Origin: an uncultured Collinsella sp.
GTDB lineage: Bacteria; Actinomycetota; Coriobacteriia; Coriobacteriales; Coriobacteriaceae
Assembly (NCBI GenBank): GCA_900542235.1
Contig: UQNB01000001.1
Span: 1 to 64,000, forward strand
Length of the DNA stretch: 64,000 nucleotides
Direction: 5' to 3'
Shown: positions 17,970-27,243 of the stretch, piece by piece
Numbering within the stretch: the first letter of the stretch is position 1
How the letters are laid out: every line of letters begins with the position of its first letter
Translations under genes and position numbers: made by a program
Notes under the pieces: model-generated
The model's input: the letters and a program-made list of their open reading frames with translations, nothing else
Databases searched by the model: none
What the model was told of the DNA's origin: nothing

Positions 17970-18161
17970 CCGTATGCCGAAATGGAAGTTCATTTTTTGC
18001 GGGAAAAACGGTATATGAAAAATCTTTACCAACCACTCCAACCGCTGCTATCTGGGAGATATGTCAGTTTGGCGATGTGCCGAAGAAAAAACGTTTTACC
18101 AATGTTGAGCATCACACGGTCTGCACCGTTGCGTGCGGACCATATTTCCAAACCGATTGTT
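17970..18161. other. gene-free stretch between divergent pyk and Ca-ATPase genes
   Basis: No ORF with a ribosome binding site is seen. A hairpin GGTCTGCACC-GTTG-CGTGCGGACC lies at about 18119-18142 without a T run. The DNA is AT-richer than its surroundings around 17990-18025 and 18085-18100. Confidence 0.5.
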
Positions 18162-18309
18162 TTGGCTAGACGCGTCGCTTTGGGGTACCATAGCTCCACT
18201 ATCAACTGCCGCTCAGCACGGCAGCCTTGATGAGCCCTTGCCCTTCTCCTGGGAATTATGATCGGGCATCAATCTGCTGAGTGGCCCGAATCCCAGGAGG
18301 GGACTCTAT
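18162..18309 (+). promoter_or_regulatory. promoter and SD-sequestering leader hairpin of the Ca2+ ATPase
   Basis: TTGGCT (18162-18167), an 18-bp spacer and TACCAT (18186-18191) form a promoter candidate. In the leader, CTCCTGGGA (18246-18254) pairs perfectly with TCCCAGGAG (18291-18299), with an inner stem CGGGC/GCCCG (18263-18267/18284-18288). The 3' arm includes the first half of the ribosome binding site AGGAGGGGA, so the fold would hide it. This suggests translational control by ligand, protein or temperature. Confidence 0.55.
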
Positions 18310-20991
18310 ATGCAAAAGGAATACCTGTCCGCCGCGGCGGAGGTGCTCAGCGACCAAGGTGTCGATGAGAACCTCGGCCTGAGCAACGACGAGGCGTCTT
18401 CGCGCCTCGCCAAGACAGGCCCTAACAAGCTCGAGGAAGCCGAGAAGACACCGCTGTGGAAGCGTTTCTTTGAGCAGATGGCCGACCCCATGGTCATCAT
18501 GCTGATCGTTGCCGCCGTCATCAGTGCGCTCACGGGCATGGTCAAGGGCGAGCCCGACTTTGCCGATGTTGCCATCATCATGTTCGTCGTTATCGTCAAC
18601 TCGGTGCTGGGCGTGGTCCAGGAAGCCAAGAGCGAGGAGGCCCTCGAGGCCCTGCAGGAGATGAGTGCGGCGCAGTCCAAGGTGCTGCGCGACGGCAAGC
18701 TCGTGCACCTGCCGAGCGCCGAGCTCGTGCCCGGCGACGTGATCATGCTCGAGGCGGGCGACTCCGTCCCGGCCGACTGCCGCGTGCTCGAGAGCGCCAC
18801 GATGAAGATCGAAGAGGCCGCGCTCACCGGCGAGTCCGTGCCCGTAGAGAAGCACGCCAACGTGATCGAGCTCGCTGCGGGCACCGATGACGTGCCGCTC
18901 GGCGACCGTAAGAACATGTGCTATATGGGCTCCACCGTCGTGTACGGCCGTGGTCGCGCCGTCGTGGTCGGCACCGGCATGAACACCGAGATGGGCAAGA
19001 TCGCCGGCGCCCTGGCCGAGGCCAAGGAAGAGCTCACGCCGTTGCAAGTGAAGCTCGCCGAGCTCAGCCGCATCCTTACCATTATGGTTATCGTCATCTG
19101 CGTCGTCATCTTTGGCGTTGATATCATCCGCCACGGCGTGGGCAACGTTCTTACCGACCCGACCGCCCTGCTCGATACCTTTATGGTCGCCGTCTCGCTC
19201 GCCGTCGCTGCCATCCCCGAGGGCCTGGTCGCCGTCGTGACCATCGTGCTATCGCTTGGCGTGACCAAGATGGCTAAGCGCCAGGCAATCATCCGCAAGC
19301 TCTCTGCCGTCGAGACTCTCGGCTGCACGCAGACCATCTGCTCCGACAAGACCGGTACCCTTACCCAAAACAAGATGACCGTCGTCAAGCACGAGCTCGC
19401 TGCGCCCAAGGAGAAGTTCCTGGCCGGCATGGCGCTGTGCTCCGATGCTCAGTGGGACGAGGAGCTGGGCGAGGCCGTGGGCGAGCCGACTGAGTGCGCG
19501 CTCGTCAACGACGCCGGCAAGGCGGGCCTCACTGGCCTGACTGCCGAGCATCCGCGCGTGGGCGAGGCCCCGTTTGACTCGGGCCGCAAGATGATGTCCG
19601 TGGTCGTCGAGACCCTGGATGGCGAGTACGAGCAGTACACCAAGGGTGCGCCCGACGTGGTGATCGGCCTGTGCACCCATATCTACGAGGGCGATAAGGT
19701 CGTCCCCCTGACCGAGGAGCGCCGCGCCGAGCTCGTGGCGGCCAACAAGGCCATGGCCGACGAGGCCCTGCGCGTACTGGCGCTGGCAAGCCGCACCTAC
19801 ACCGAGGTTCCCGACGACTGCAGCCCCGCTGCGCTCGAGCATGACCTGGTCTTCTGTGGCCTGTCCGGCATGATCGACCCGGTCCGTCCCGAGGTGGCCG
19901 ACGCTATCCACGAGGCGCACGACGCCGGTATCCGCACCGTCATGATCACGGGCGACCACATCGACACCGCCGTGGCCATCGCCAAGCAGCTGGGCATCGT
20001 CGCCGATCGCAGCCAGGCCATCACCGGTGCCGACCTCGATCGCATGAGCGACGAGGAACTCGACGCGCACATCGAGGACTACGGCGTGTACGCCCGCGTC
20101 CAGCCCGAGCACAAGACACGCATCGTCGAGGCTTGGAAGTCGCGCGACCAGATCGTGGCCATGACGGGCGATGGCGTCAACGACGCCCCGTCCATCAAGC
20201 GCGCCGACATTGGCGTTGGTATGGGCATCACCGGTACCGACGTCACCAAGAACGTCGCCGACATGGTACTTGCCGATGACAACTTCGCTACCATCATCGG
20301 CGCCTGCGAAGAGGGTCGTCGCATCTACGACAACATCCGCAAGGTCATCCAGTTCCTGCTTTCGGCCAACCTTGCCGAGGTGTTCTCGGTGTTTATCGCC
20401 ACGCTCATCGGCTTTACCATCTTCCAGCCGGTGCAGCTGCTGTGGGTGAACCTGGTCACCGACTGCTTCCCCGCGCTTGCGCTGGGCATGGAGGATGCCG
20501 AGGGCGACATCATGAAGCGCAAGCCGCGCAACGCCAAGGACGGTGTCTTTGCCGGACATATGGGTCTGGACTGCGTGGTCCAGGGCCTAATCATCACCGC
20601 GCTGGTGCTGGCGAGCTTCTTTGTGGGCGTGTACTTTGACATGGGCTACATCCACATCGCCGATATGATCGCCGGCAATGCCGACGAGGAAGGCGTGATG
20701 ATGGCGTTCATCACGCTCAACATGGTCGAGATTTTCCACTGCTTCAATATGCGCAGCCGTCGTGCGTCGCTGTTCACCATGAAGAAGCAGAACAAGTGGC
20801 TGTGGGCTTCCGCCGCGCTGGCACTGGTGCTGACGGTGATCGTGACCGTGCAGCCGACGCTTGCCGAGATGTTCTTTGGCCCCGTGACGCTTGAGCTCAA
20901 GGGCGTTGTCGCTGCCCTGGGCCTGGCCTTCCTGATCATCCCGCTGATGGAGATCTACAAGGCGATCATGCGCGCGGTCGAGAAGGAGTAA
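18310..20991 (+). CDS. calcium-translocating P-type ATPase (P2 type)
   Basis: An 893-residue P-type cation pump. The phosphorylation motif DKTGTLTQNK has Asp346, the actuator TGES is near 173, and the hinge GDGVNDAP is at 620-627. Ca2+-type ligands are visible: PEGL in helix M4 with Glu304, SANLAEV in M5 (Asn and Glu in the SERCA-like places), and NLVTDCFPA in M6 (Asn, Thr, Asp). This set fits Ca2+ export from the cytoplasm, with both SERCA-like sites apparently kept. The N-terminal cation ATPase domain is at 1-75 and the last helices end near 885. The ATG at 18310 follows AGGAGGGGA. Confidence 0.9.
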   Translation: MQKEYLSAAAEVLSDQGVDENLGLSNDEASSRLAKTGPNKLEEAEKTPLWKRFFEQMADPMVIMLIVAAVISALTGMVKGEPDFADVAIIMFVVIVNSVLGVVQEAKSEEALEALQEMSAAQSKVLRDGKLVHLPSAELVPGDVIMLEAGDSVPADCRVLESATMKIEEAALTGESVPVEKHANVIELAAGTDDVPLGDRKNMCYMGSTVVYGRGRAVVVGTGMNTEMGKIAGALAEAKEELTPLQVKLAELSRILTIMVIVICVVIFGVDIIRHGVGNVLTDPTALLDTFMVAVSLAVAAIPEGLVAVVTIVLSLGVTKMAKRQAIIRKLSAVETLGCTQTICSDKTGTLTQNKMTVVKHELAAPKEKFLAGMALCSDAQWDEELGEAVGEPTECALVNDAGKAGLTGLTAEHPRVGEAPFDSGRKMMSVVVETLDGEYEQYTKGAPDVVIGLCTHIYEGDKVVPLTEERRAELVAANKAMADEALRVLALASRTYTEVPDDCSPAALEHDLVFCGLSGMIDPVRPEVADAIHEAHDAGIRTVMITGDHIDTAVAIAKQLGIVADRSQAITGADLDRMSDEELDAHIEDYGVYARVQPEHKTRIVEAWKSRDQIVAMTGDGVNDAPSIKRADIGVGMGITGTDVTKNVADMVLADDNFATIIGACEEGRRIYDNIRKVIQFLLSANLAEVFSVFIATLIGFTIFQPVQLLWVNLVTDCFPALALGMEDAEGDIMKRKPRNAKDGVFAGHMGLDCVVQGLIITALVLASFFVGVYFDMGYIHIADMIAGNADEEGVMMAFITLNMVEIFHCFNMRSRRASLFTMKKQNKWLWASAALALVLTVIVTVQPTLAEMFFGPVTLELKGVVAALGLAFLIIPLMEIYKAIMRAVEKE

Positions 20992-21004
20992 GTCGAAAGG
21001 CCAT

Positions 21005-21107
21005 CCTTCCCACCGGCCCGACCGCCTGCGGGGTTTCTTCCTCGCTGGTCCTCGCGCTTCGCGCTGCGGGATCGCTCGGAAGAAACCCCTCCCGGCGGGC
21101 GGGCCTT
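21005..21107. repeat. large palindrome between the Ca-ATPase gene and rsgA
   Basis: GGGGTTTCTTCC (about 21030-21041) and GGAAGAAACCCC (about 21078-21089) are perfect complements. They are flanked by imperfectly complementary GC blocks (CCGGCCCGACCGCC against GGCGGGCGGGCC) and centred on CTCGCGCTTCGCGCTGCGGG. The whole about 100 bp can fold as one hairpin. It has no T run and is separate from the true terminator at 21148. Confidence 0.7.
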
Positions 21108-21147
21108 CGGATAACCTCTCGGGACCATTGGCTGAGGGAAAGTTTGT

Positions 21148-21182
21148 GAGCTGGTCGGGCTTTGCCCGGCCAGCTCTTTTTG
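21148..21182 (+). terminator. terminator upstream of rsgA
   Basis: Stem GAGCTGGTCGGGC / GCCCGGCCAGCTC (one G-T pair) with a TTT loop, followed by five T. Confidence 0.88.
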
Positions 21183-21229
21183 ATTTAAAATACCTGCTCA
21201 GTTGTGATTTTTGGTGCTGGGAGGCGTTT

Positions 21230-22414
21230 GTGGCTAAGGCTAAGGCTAAGGCGAAGAAAAAGACGACGGGGGCGCGGGCTAAGCGTGATCGTCGTCGGAA
21301 GCTCGCGACCGAACCCCCTGCATCTGCTGAGGAGTTGCTGGCGAGTGTACCGGGGCTTGACGCGCTGCAGGATGTTCCGGCGTTTGATGACCTGCCGGTC
21401 GATGAAGCCCAGCAGGCTGCCTTTGATGATTTCTGCGCGCATGCCGAGGAGCCCGAGCAGATGCAGCTTGGCGCCGTGGTGCGCTTGGATCGTGGGTTTC
21501 CGCTGGTGGCGACTGCCGACGATACCTTCCGCGCCGAGCATGCCGTGGGATTTGCCAAGTCGCGCGGTGGGGACGAGGTCCTGCTGCCTGCCGTGGGCGA
21601 TCGTGTGGCGGTGCGCCGCGCTCCCGGGCACGATATGGGCGTGATTGAATGCGTACTGCCGCGCCGTACGAGCTTTGAGCGTTGGCGCGGCCGTGCCCGC
21701 GGAGAGCGCCAGGTGCTCTGCTCCAACGTGGATAGCGTGCTAATCGTGCAGGCGCTCGGTGCCGGCGAGGTGCTGCTCGACCGTGTGGCGCGCTCGCTGG
21801 TGTTGGCGCTCGACTGCGATGCCGAGCCGGTGGTGGTGCTCACCAAGGCTGACCGCTGCGATGCCGGGGAGCTCGAGCGCGATCTGGACCGCGTGCGCCG
21901 CCTGGTGGGTCCGAACGTGCGCGTGATCGTGACGTCCTCTGCCGAGGGCCGCGGCCTGGACGAGGTCCGTGCCTGCGTGCCTGCCGGGAGCTGCGCCATG
22001 ATTCTGGGCGAGTCGGGTGCCGGCAAGTCGACGCTGCTCAATGCACTGCTGGGCCACGATACGTTGGCGACCGGCGGTGTGCGCGAACGCGACGACCAGG
22101 GCCGTCACACTACCGTCGCGCGCGTGATGGTGGCGCTGCCGGGCGACGCCGGCGTGATCGCCGATGCCCCGGGTCTGCGCAGTTTGCCGCTCGTGGGTCA
22201 CGAGCGGGGTCTGGCGCGCGCCTTCCCCGAGATTGTCGAGGCATCGCGCGCGTGCCGGTTTGGCGATTGCACGCACACCCATGAGCCGGGTTGCGCCGTT
22301 CGCGAGGCCGAGGACGCCGGGCAGATTGACAGCCTGCGTCTGGAAACGTTCCAAAACCTGGCGTCATCCATGCGCGTGAGTGCTCAAATGCTCGATCCCG
22401 ATGTCCATCTGTAA
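21230..22414 (+). CDS. rsgA: small ribosomal subunit biogenesis GTPase RsgA
   Basis: A circularly permuted GTPase that helps mature the 30S subunit. Order in the 394 residues: Lys-rich N terminus, OB fold (about 75-150), G4 TKAD before G1 GESGAGKST, then G3 DAPGL, and a zinc knuckle CRFGDCTHTHEPGC near the C terminus. This permuted order is diagnostic. I chose GTG at 21230 because GGGAGG precedes it; the longer open frame reads through the preceding terminator. The N-terminal KAKAKAKKK extension is unusual but basic, as expected for rRNA contact. A terminator follows directly. Confidence 0.94.
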   Translation: MAKAKAKAKKKTTGARAKRDRRRKLATEPPASAEELLASVPGLDALQDVPAFDDLPVDEAQQAAFDDFCAHAEEPEQMQLGAVVRLDRGFPLVATADDTFRAEHAVGFAKSRGGDEVLLPAVGDRVAVRRAPGHDMGVIECVLPRRTSFERWRGRARGERQVLCSNVDSVLIVQALGAGEVLLDRVARSLVLALDCDAEPVVVLTKADRCDAGELERDLDRVRRLVGPNVRVIVTSSAEGRGLDEVRACVPAGSCAMILGESGAGKSTLLNALLGHDTLATGGVRERDDQGRHTTVARVMVALPGDAGVIADAPGLRSLPLVGHERGLARAFPEIVEASRACRFGDCTHTHEPGCAVREAEDAGQIDSLRLETFQNLASSMRVSAQMLDPDVHL

Positions 22415-22432
22415 TTGATTTTTCCTATGACA

Positions 22433-22466
22433 GCCGTCTCCCAACTGTTCGGGAGACGGCTTTTTT
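22433..22466 (+). terminator. rsgA terminator
   Basis: Stem GCCGTCTCCC/GGGAGACGGC with an 8-nt loop and six T. Confidence 0.93.
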
Positions 22467-22504
22467 GCTGTGGAAAAGCCTCGAAACATGCAGTTTGCTG
22501 ACGT

Positions 22505-22592
22505 GCTGACCAAAACCTTGCCACGAGCTTGACGGGCTGGTCAGTTTTTGGTCAACGATTGGTTTGACATCGAAAACCAAGATCGCGATTGT
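22505..22592 (+). promoter_or_regulatory. putative promoter and operator region of the Tad locus
   Basis: TTGACA is at 22564-22569, with a weak -10 candidate GATTGT 17 bp downstream. Upstream, CTGACCAAAA (22506-22515) and the pair CTGGTCAG / TTTTTGGTCA (22537-22553) form repeated, partly inverted GGTCA/TGACC half-sites overlapping the promoter approach, which looks like a regulator binding area. The regulator is unknown. Confidence 0.4.
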
Positions 22593-22666
22593 GCCGCTTT
22601 GCACTCTGACCGCCCAGACAATGGTGGTACGGGCATTCGCCCGGCACTGCCATGAGAGGAGCGGCC

Positions 22667-23326
22667 GTGAACAAGAGCAAGCGCATCGCCATCAGTCTGG
22701 TCGCGGGCGTGCTCGCTGCTCTGCTTTGCATGGTTTACGGCTCGTCGATCCGCTCGCAAGCCGAACAGGTCCAGGCTGAGACCTTGGCCAAGTACGGTGG
22801 CGATCGCGTCGAGGTATGCGTCGCGGCGCGCGATATCGATGTGGGCGAGACCCTCGATGAGACCAATGTCATAACCCAGGAATGGCTGACGAGTCTGCTG
22901 CCGCGTGACGCGGCGACCGAGCTGCGCCAGGTGCGCGGCGACGCGACGACTTCGCGTATTCCCAAAAACGCCGTGATCTGCAATGTCTACACCAAGGCCG
23001 AGAGCCGCAAGCTCGAGGTGCCTAAGGGCAAGGTTGCCGTTTCGGTGGCGGTCGATGCCGAGCACTCGGTCGGCGGTGCCACGGGCGTGGGCAGCTACGT
23101 GGACGTGTACGTGCAAAAGGACGGCGTGACCGATCGGCTGTGCGGCGCGCACGTGATCGATACCAGTGAGGATTCCTGTGCCACGCGCGAGGGCAAGATC
23201 GAATGGGTGACGTTGGCGGCTGACCCCGAAGACGTCAAGGAACTGCTGGGAGCCTCGGGCAAGGGAACGGTCAGCTTGACGATTCCCGCCACGGCGCGCG
23301 GCAAAAAGAGCGGAGGCGACGAGTGA
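22667..23326 (+). CDS. cpaB: Flp pilus assembly protein CpaB (SAF domain)
   Basis: A 219-residue protein with one N-terminal membrane helix (about 5-25), then an SAF domain (residues about 45-110, with RDIDVGETL) and an RcpC/CpaB-type C-terminal domain. CpaB proteins are periplasmic or extracytoplasmic parts of Tad pilus machines. The start is GTG at 22667, preceded by GAGAGGAG; an ATG five codons upstream has no ribosome binding site. Its TGA overlaps the next ATG, so it opens a tightly coupled tad operon. Confidence 0.85.
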   Translation: MNKSKRIAISLVAGVLAALLCMVYGSSIRSQAEQVQAETLAKYGGDRVEVCVAARDIDVGETLDETNVITQEWLTSLLPRDAATELRQVRGDATTSRIPKNAVICNVYTKAESRKLEVPKGKVAVSVAVDAEHSVGGATGVGSYVDVYVQKDGVTDRLCGAHVIDTSEDSCATREGKIEWVTLAADPEDVKELLGASGKGTVSLTIPATARGKKSGGDE

Positions 23327-25019
23327 TGAAGGCGATCTGGCTTGCGTGCTGCGCGTGCGGCGATTACGGGCTGTTGCAGCGGGAAGTCGAGGGCCGTGAT
23401 GCGGGTGCACAGGTGCTTCGCGTGGGTGACCTGGACGGGCTGGTTTCCATGGCGCGGGCGTTTCCGTCGCGCCGCGGGGCTGCCATCATCGCGGCGTCTC
23501 TGTTTGATACCGAAGATGTGCGCAAGACTGTTGCGCGCCTGACGGCCGAAGGCCGCGTGAGTCGCGTGGTCGTGTTGATAGAAGCGCTCGATCCGTCGGA
23601 TATCGAGGGGCTGTTTCGCGCGGGGGCGACCGAGGTCATCGCTGCACACAGTATATGCGGCAACGGGCGCGCGGGCGAGGGAGCGGTTGATTCCGATCGG
23701 CGCATGACGATTGAGCCCGATGCTTTTGTTGATAGGGAACCCGGGGCGCCTCGCGCTACAAGAGGCCCGCGTGTTGATGATTATGGAAAAGCGGAAGCCG
23801 AGCATGGTCGGCGCCCCCGGAACCCCCTTGTATACGATGACGCTGGAGGGCCGGCGCAGCATGCTGGCGACTCCCCGGCAGTAGATATGGGATACGTGCA
23901 CGGCGTGAATCTGGCGGATGAACTCGACGAAGTTGAGGGCCTTGCCGGGTGCGGCGAGTTGTCGCTGATGCAGCATGAGCAGATTGCGCAGAACGAGCCT
24001 GCCTCGCAGACCGAACAAGCAGCCATGCCGGCTTGGACGCAGCACGTGGTTGCGGCGGGGGAGACGGGGACGCTGTCACCGACGCCCGCCCCGCCGCCTC
24101 CGCTGCCGCCAGACGCTACCGCTCCGCCGCATCGAGTTCCAGTCATCTGCGCTATTTCGGGTTCGGGCGGTTGCGGCAAGTCGACGATCGTTGCCACCAT
24201 GGCACACACATCGTCGCTGTTGGGCTTGCGTGCCGCCGTGCTCGACCTGGACCTGATGTTTGGAAACCTTTACGACTTGTTAGGCGTCGATGCTCCGTGC
24301 GATATGGCGGGACTTATTCAGCCCGCCGCGGGGGGCCGCCGCATCCAGATGGGGCGGCATTTAGGGAGCCGTCGGCGGCGGGCATGCTCACCGAGCCGGA
24401 TATCGTAGCCGCTTCGATGCGCGTGGCGCCGGGCGTTACGCTCTGGGGTCCCGTCGCGGCGCCCGAGCAAGCCGAGCTCATGGCACGTCCGGTGGAGCTA
24501 CTGCTTGATGTTCTGCGTCGCGAATCCGACGTGGTCTTTATCGATACCTCGGTCTTTTGGGGCGACGCCGTGGCGGCTGCGGTGGCGGCGAGCGACCGTT
24601 GCCTGGTCGTTGGCGATGCGGCGGTGTCGTCCGCGGCATCGGCATCGCGCGTCATTGAACTGGCAGGTCGAGTAGGTGTGCCGCGCACGCGCATGAGCGC
24701 CGTGTTCAACCGGTTCGGTGCGCGCGGGGCAGACGAGGACGTCGCCATGCGCTTTGAGATTGCCTGTGCGTTAAGCTCCAAGATTCGTATCGCCGATGGC
24801 GGGCAGGATCTCGCCGCGCTCATGGCGTTTGGGCGCGCTGACGAGGCAGTGGGGCAGACCAGCGCTTTTGCGACTAGCGTGCGCGAGGCCACGCGCGAGA
24901 TGCTCGTGGAACTGGGGTGCGCCGTCGGCCCTTGGAGCGATATGGTCGCCGACCGTGCAACGCGCACCGAACGCCCACGTATCCGCCTTCCCTGGTCGCG
25001 CGAGGGTGATCAGCGATGA
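23326..25019 (+). pseudogene. tadZ: TadZ/CpaE-like ATPase, frameshifted at a G6 run
   Basis: The first frame (23326-24408) encodes an N-terminal receiver-like region, a Pro-rich linker, and a P-loop GSGGCGKST (about residue 278-286) with the following DLDLMFGN. It then runs into Arg-rich nonsense after QPAAGG. The remaining MinD/ParA-like domain (TEPDIVAASMRVAPGVTLWG, DVVFIDTS and onward) continues in the -1 frame to 25019. The switch point fits the run of six G at 24330-24335, where one lost G or -1 slippage on G_GGG_GGC restores a continuous protein of about 564 residues. TadZ localises the pilus machine. Because both halves are well conserved, a recent mutation, sequencing error or recoding are all possible. 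Confidence 0.8.
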
Positions 25020-26344
25020 GCCTGCAAACGAGGATTAAGGCTGCCGGCGCTGCGGCGGCGGCAGCGCCTGTAGATGTGGGGCGTCGCCGCGCCGTGAAAC
25101 GACGCACCAAGCGCGCCGTGATGGACCGCATGGGTTACGACGAAGTGGCGCGTATCAGCGCCTATATCGACCCGGCACTTGCCCGCTCGGAATTGCGTCC
25201 TGCGGTGGAGGCGGCGCTCAATGTTGAGGAGCCGACCGATCTCGCGACGCCCGAGCGCGAGACCATCATCGACGAGATTTTGGATGACGTGGTGGGCTTG
25301 GGGCCGTTGCAGCCGCTCATCGAGGACGACACCGTTACCGAGATCATGATCAACGGCTGCCGCTCGGCTTTCTTTGAACGCGGCGGCGTCTTGTACCCCA
25401 TCGAGCATGCGTTTGAGGATGATGAGCAGATCCGTGTGCTTATCGACCGTATTATCTCGCCACTTGGCCGCCGTATCGACGAGCGCAGCCCCATCGTCAA
25501 CGCCCGCCTCAAAACGGGCTATCGCGTCAACGCGGTGATTCCGCCTGTGGCGATTGACGGACCGATTCTCACCATCCGAAAGTTCTCGGACCGTATCTGC
25601 TCGCTGGACGAGCTCGTGGGGTTGGGATCGCTGCCGCTTTGGTATGCGCAGCTGCTGTCGTGTGCGGTGTCGCTGCGACAGGACCTGGCGGTTGCGGGAG
25701 GCACGGGATCTGGTAAGACCACCCTGCTCAACGCGTTGTCATGTGAGATTTCCACCGGCGAGCGCATCGTGACGATCGAGGACTCTGCCGAGCTCAAGTT
25801 TGCGCATCATCCGCACGTGGTGCGCCTAGAGGCGCGCGAGGCTTCAATTGAGGGCGAGGGCGCGGTGACGATCCGCGACCTGGTGACTAATGCCCTGCGC
25901 ATGCGCCCCGACCGCATCGTGGTGGGCGAGGTGCGCGGTGCCGAGTGCTGCGACATGTTGCAGGCCATGAACACGGGCCACGACGGGTCGCTTACCACGC
26001 TTCATGCGGGTTCAGAACAGGAGACCGTGGTGCGTCTGACGTTGCTTGCACGTTATGGCATCGATCTGCCGAGCGAGCTCATCGAGGAGCAGATTGCCAT
26101 GGCACTCGACGGTATCGTGATGTCCGAGCGCCACGCCGATGGCAGGCGCTTCGTCTCCTCGTATTCGGGGGTGCGACGCGCCGCATCGGGCGGCGTAGAG
26201 CTCGAGCGCTATGTGACGTTCGATGCCGCCGAGCGCACCTGGACGCTTGACCGCGAGCCGCCGTTTATCGCAGAAGGCCTGCGGTCGGGGACGCTCACAC
26301 AAGAGGAGGTGGACGAATGGAGATCACTGTGCCCCTCGTCGTAG
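25016..26344 (+). CDS. tadA: Tad pilus assembly ATPase TadA/CpaF
   Basis: A 442-residue hexameric secretion ATPase that powers Flp pilus assembly at the inner face of the membrane. Visible are the N-terminal domain with [20 protein letters not shown] (about 100-120), Walker [14 protein letters not shown] (about residue 228), Walker B region [11 protein letters not shown], and the conserved [14 protein letters not shown]. The start overlaps the tadZ stop (ATGA). Length and motifs are intact, unlike its neighbours tadZ and tadC. Confidence 0.93.
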   Translation: MSLQTRIKAAGAAAAAAPVDVGRRRAVKRRTKRAVMDRMGYDEVARISAYIDPALARSELRPAVEAALNVEEPTDLATPERETIIDEILDDVVGLGPLQPLIEDDTVTEIMINGCRSAFFERGGVLYPIEHAFEDDEQIRVLIDRIISPLGRRIDERSPIVNARLKTGYRVNAVIPPVAIDGPILTIRKFSDRICSLDELVGLGSLPLWYAQLLSCAVSLRQDLAVAGGTGSGKTTLLNALSCEISTGERIVTIEDSAELKFAHHPHVVRLEAREASIEGEGAVTIRDLVTNALRMRPDRIVVGEVRGAECCDMLQAMNTGHDGSLTTLHAGSEQETVVRLTLLARYGIDLPSELIEEQIAMALDGIVMSERHADGRRFVSSYSGVRRAASGGVELERYVTFDAAERTWTLDREPPFIAEGLRSGTLTQEEVDEWRSLCPSS

Positions 26345-27243
26345 GGGGCTTGGCAGGGCTTTCTGTCGCGACGGCGTGCGGGGCGGAACCTCGTGTGCCG
26401 CAGGTACCGCCGGCGGAGCTGGCACGTCAGGCGCTCGAGACGGTGGCAGAGAAGCTGCCGCGTGAGCTGGTGGAAAACGATCTGCTGAAAAAGATCGCCC
26501 GTTCGTGGGCATCGCTGGCTCCGGCGCATCGCCTTGGCCTCGTGATCGAAGATGCTTCGGGACGTTTGGCGTTTCTGCTGCTATCGAGCGGTGTCTGCTG
26601 CGTTTTACTAACGATGGTGTCGTTATCGCCCCTCGGATTTGCCTTGGGACTTGTTGCTCCGTTTGCCGTTGGTGCCGCTCGGGATGGCTTTGAGAGCCGG
26701 CGCGAGCAACACGATGCAGAAGAGGCAATGCCCGAGGCGTTTACCGCACTTTCCATGTCGCTTGCCTCGGGACATTCGCTGGCCCAGGGCATGCGCTTTG
26801 TGGGCGCTCATGCGCAAGAGCCAGTGCATACCGAGTTTTTGCGGGTGGCGGCGGCGATCGATTGCGGCATCTCGGCGACCGACGCGCTCGATGACTTGCT
26901 CGTGCGTATCGACGCCCCCGGTCTTTCGCTTGTGACCTTGGCGCTTAAGGTGTCTCAGCGCACCGGCGCTCCGCTTGCCGACTTACTGTCCGAGGCGTCG
27001 AGCATGGTGGGGGAGCGCATTGAGCTCAAGCGCCGCCTGGATGTTAAGACGTCGCAGGCTCGCATGTCTGCGCATATGGTCGCGGCGATGCCGGCGGGCA
27101 TGTGCGCGGTGTTGGCGCTGCTTTCGGCAGATTTTCGTCGCGGTCTTGCGACGCCTGCCGGCGCGGGCGCTGTGGTGCTGGGTCTTGCCCTCAACGCCGT
27201 TGCCCTGGTGGTTATCCGGCGCATTATGCGGGTGGAGCTATGA
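26317..27243 (+). CDS. tadB: Tad pilus inner-membrane platform protein TadB
   Basis: A 308-residue type II secretion F-domain protein. Membrane helices are near residues 88-125 and 255-305, with the cytoplasmic T2SSF domain between them (AMPEAFTALSMSLASGHSLAQGM-like region at about 140-165). It forms the assembly platform with TadC. The ATG overlaps tadA by 28 bp and has AGAGGAGG upstream. Its stop overlaps the tadC start (ATGA). Confidence 0.88.
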   Translation: MEITVPLVVGGLAGLSVATACGAEPRVPQVPPAELARQALETVAEKLPRELVENDLLKKIARSWASLAPAHRLGLVIEDASGRLAFLLLSSGVCCVLLTMVSLSPLGFALGLVAPFAVGAARDGFESRREQHDAEEAMPEAFTALSMSLASGHSLAQGMRFVGAHAQEPVHTEFLRVAAAIDCGISATDALDDLLVRIDAPGLSLVTLALKVSQRTGAPLADLLSEASSMVGERIELKRRLDVKTSQARMSAHMVAAMPAGMCAVLALLSADFRRGLATPAGAGAVVLGLALNAVALVVIRRIMRVEL

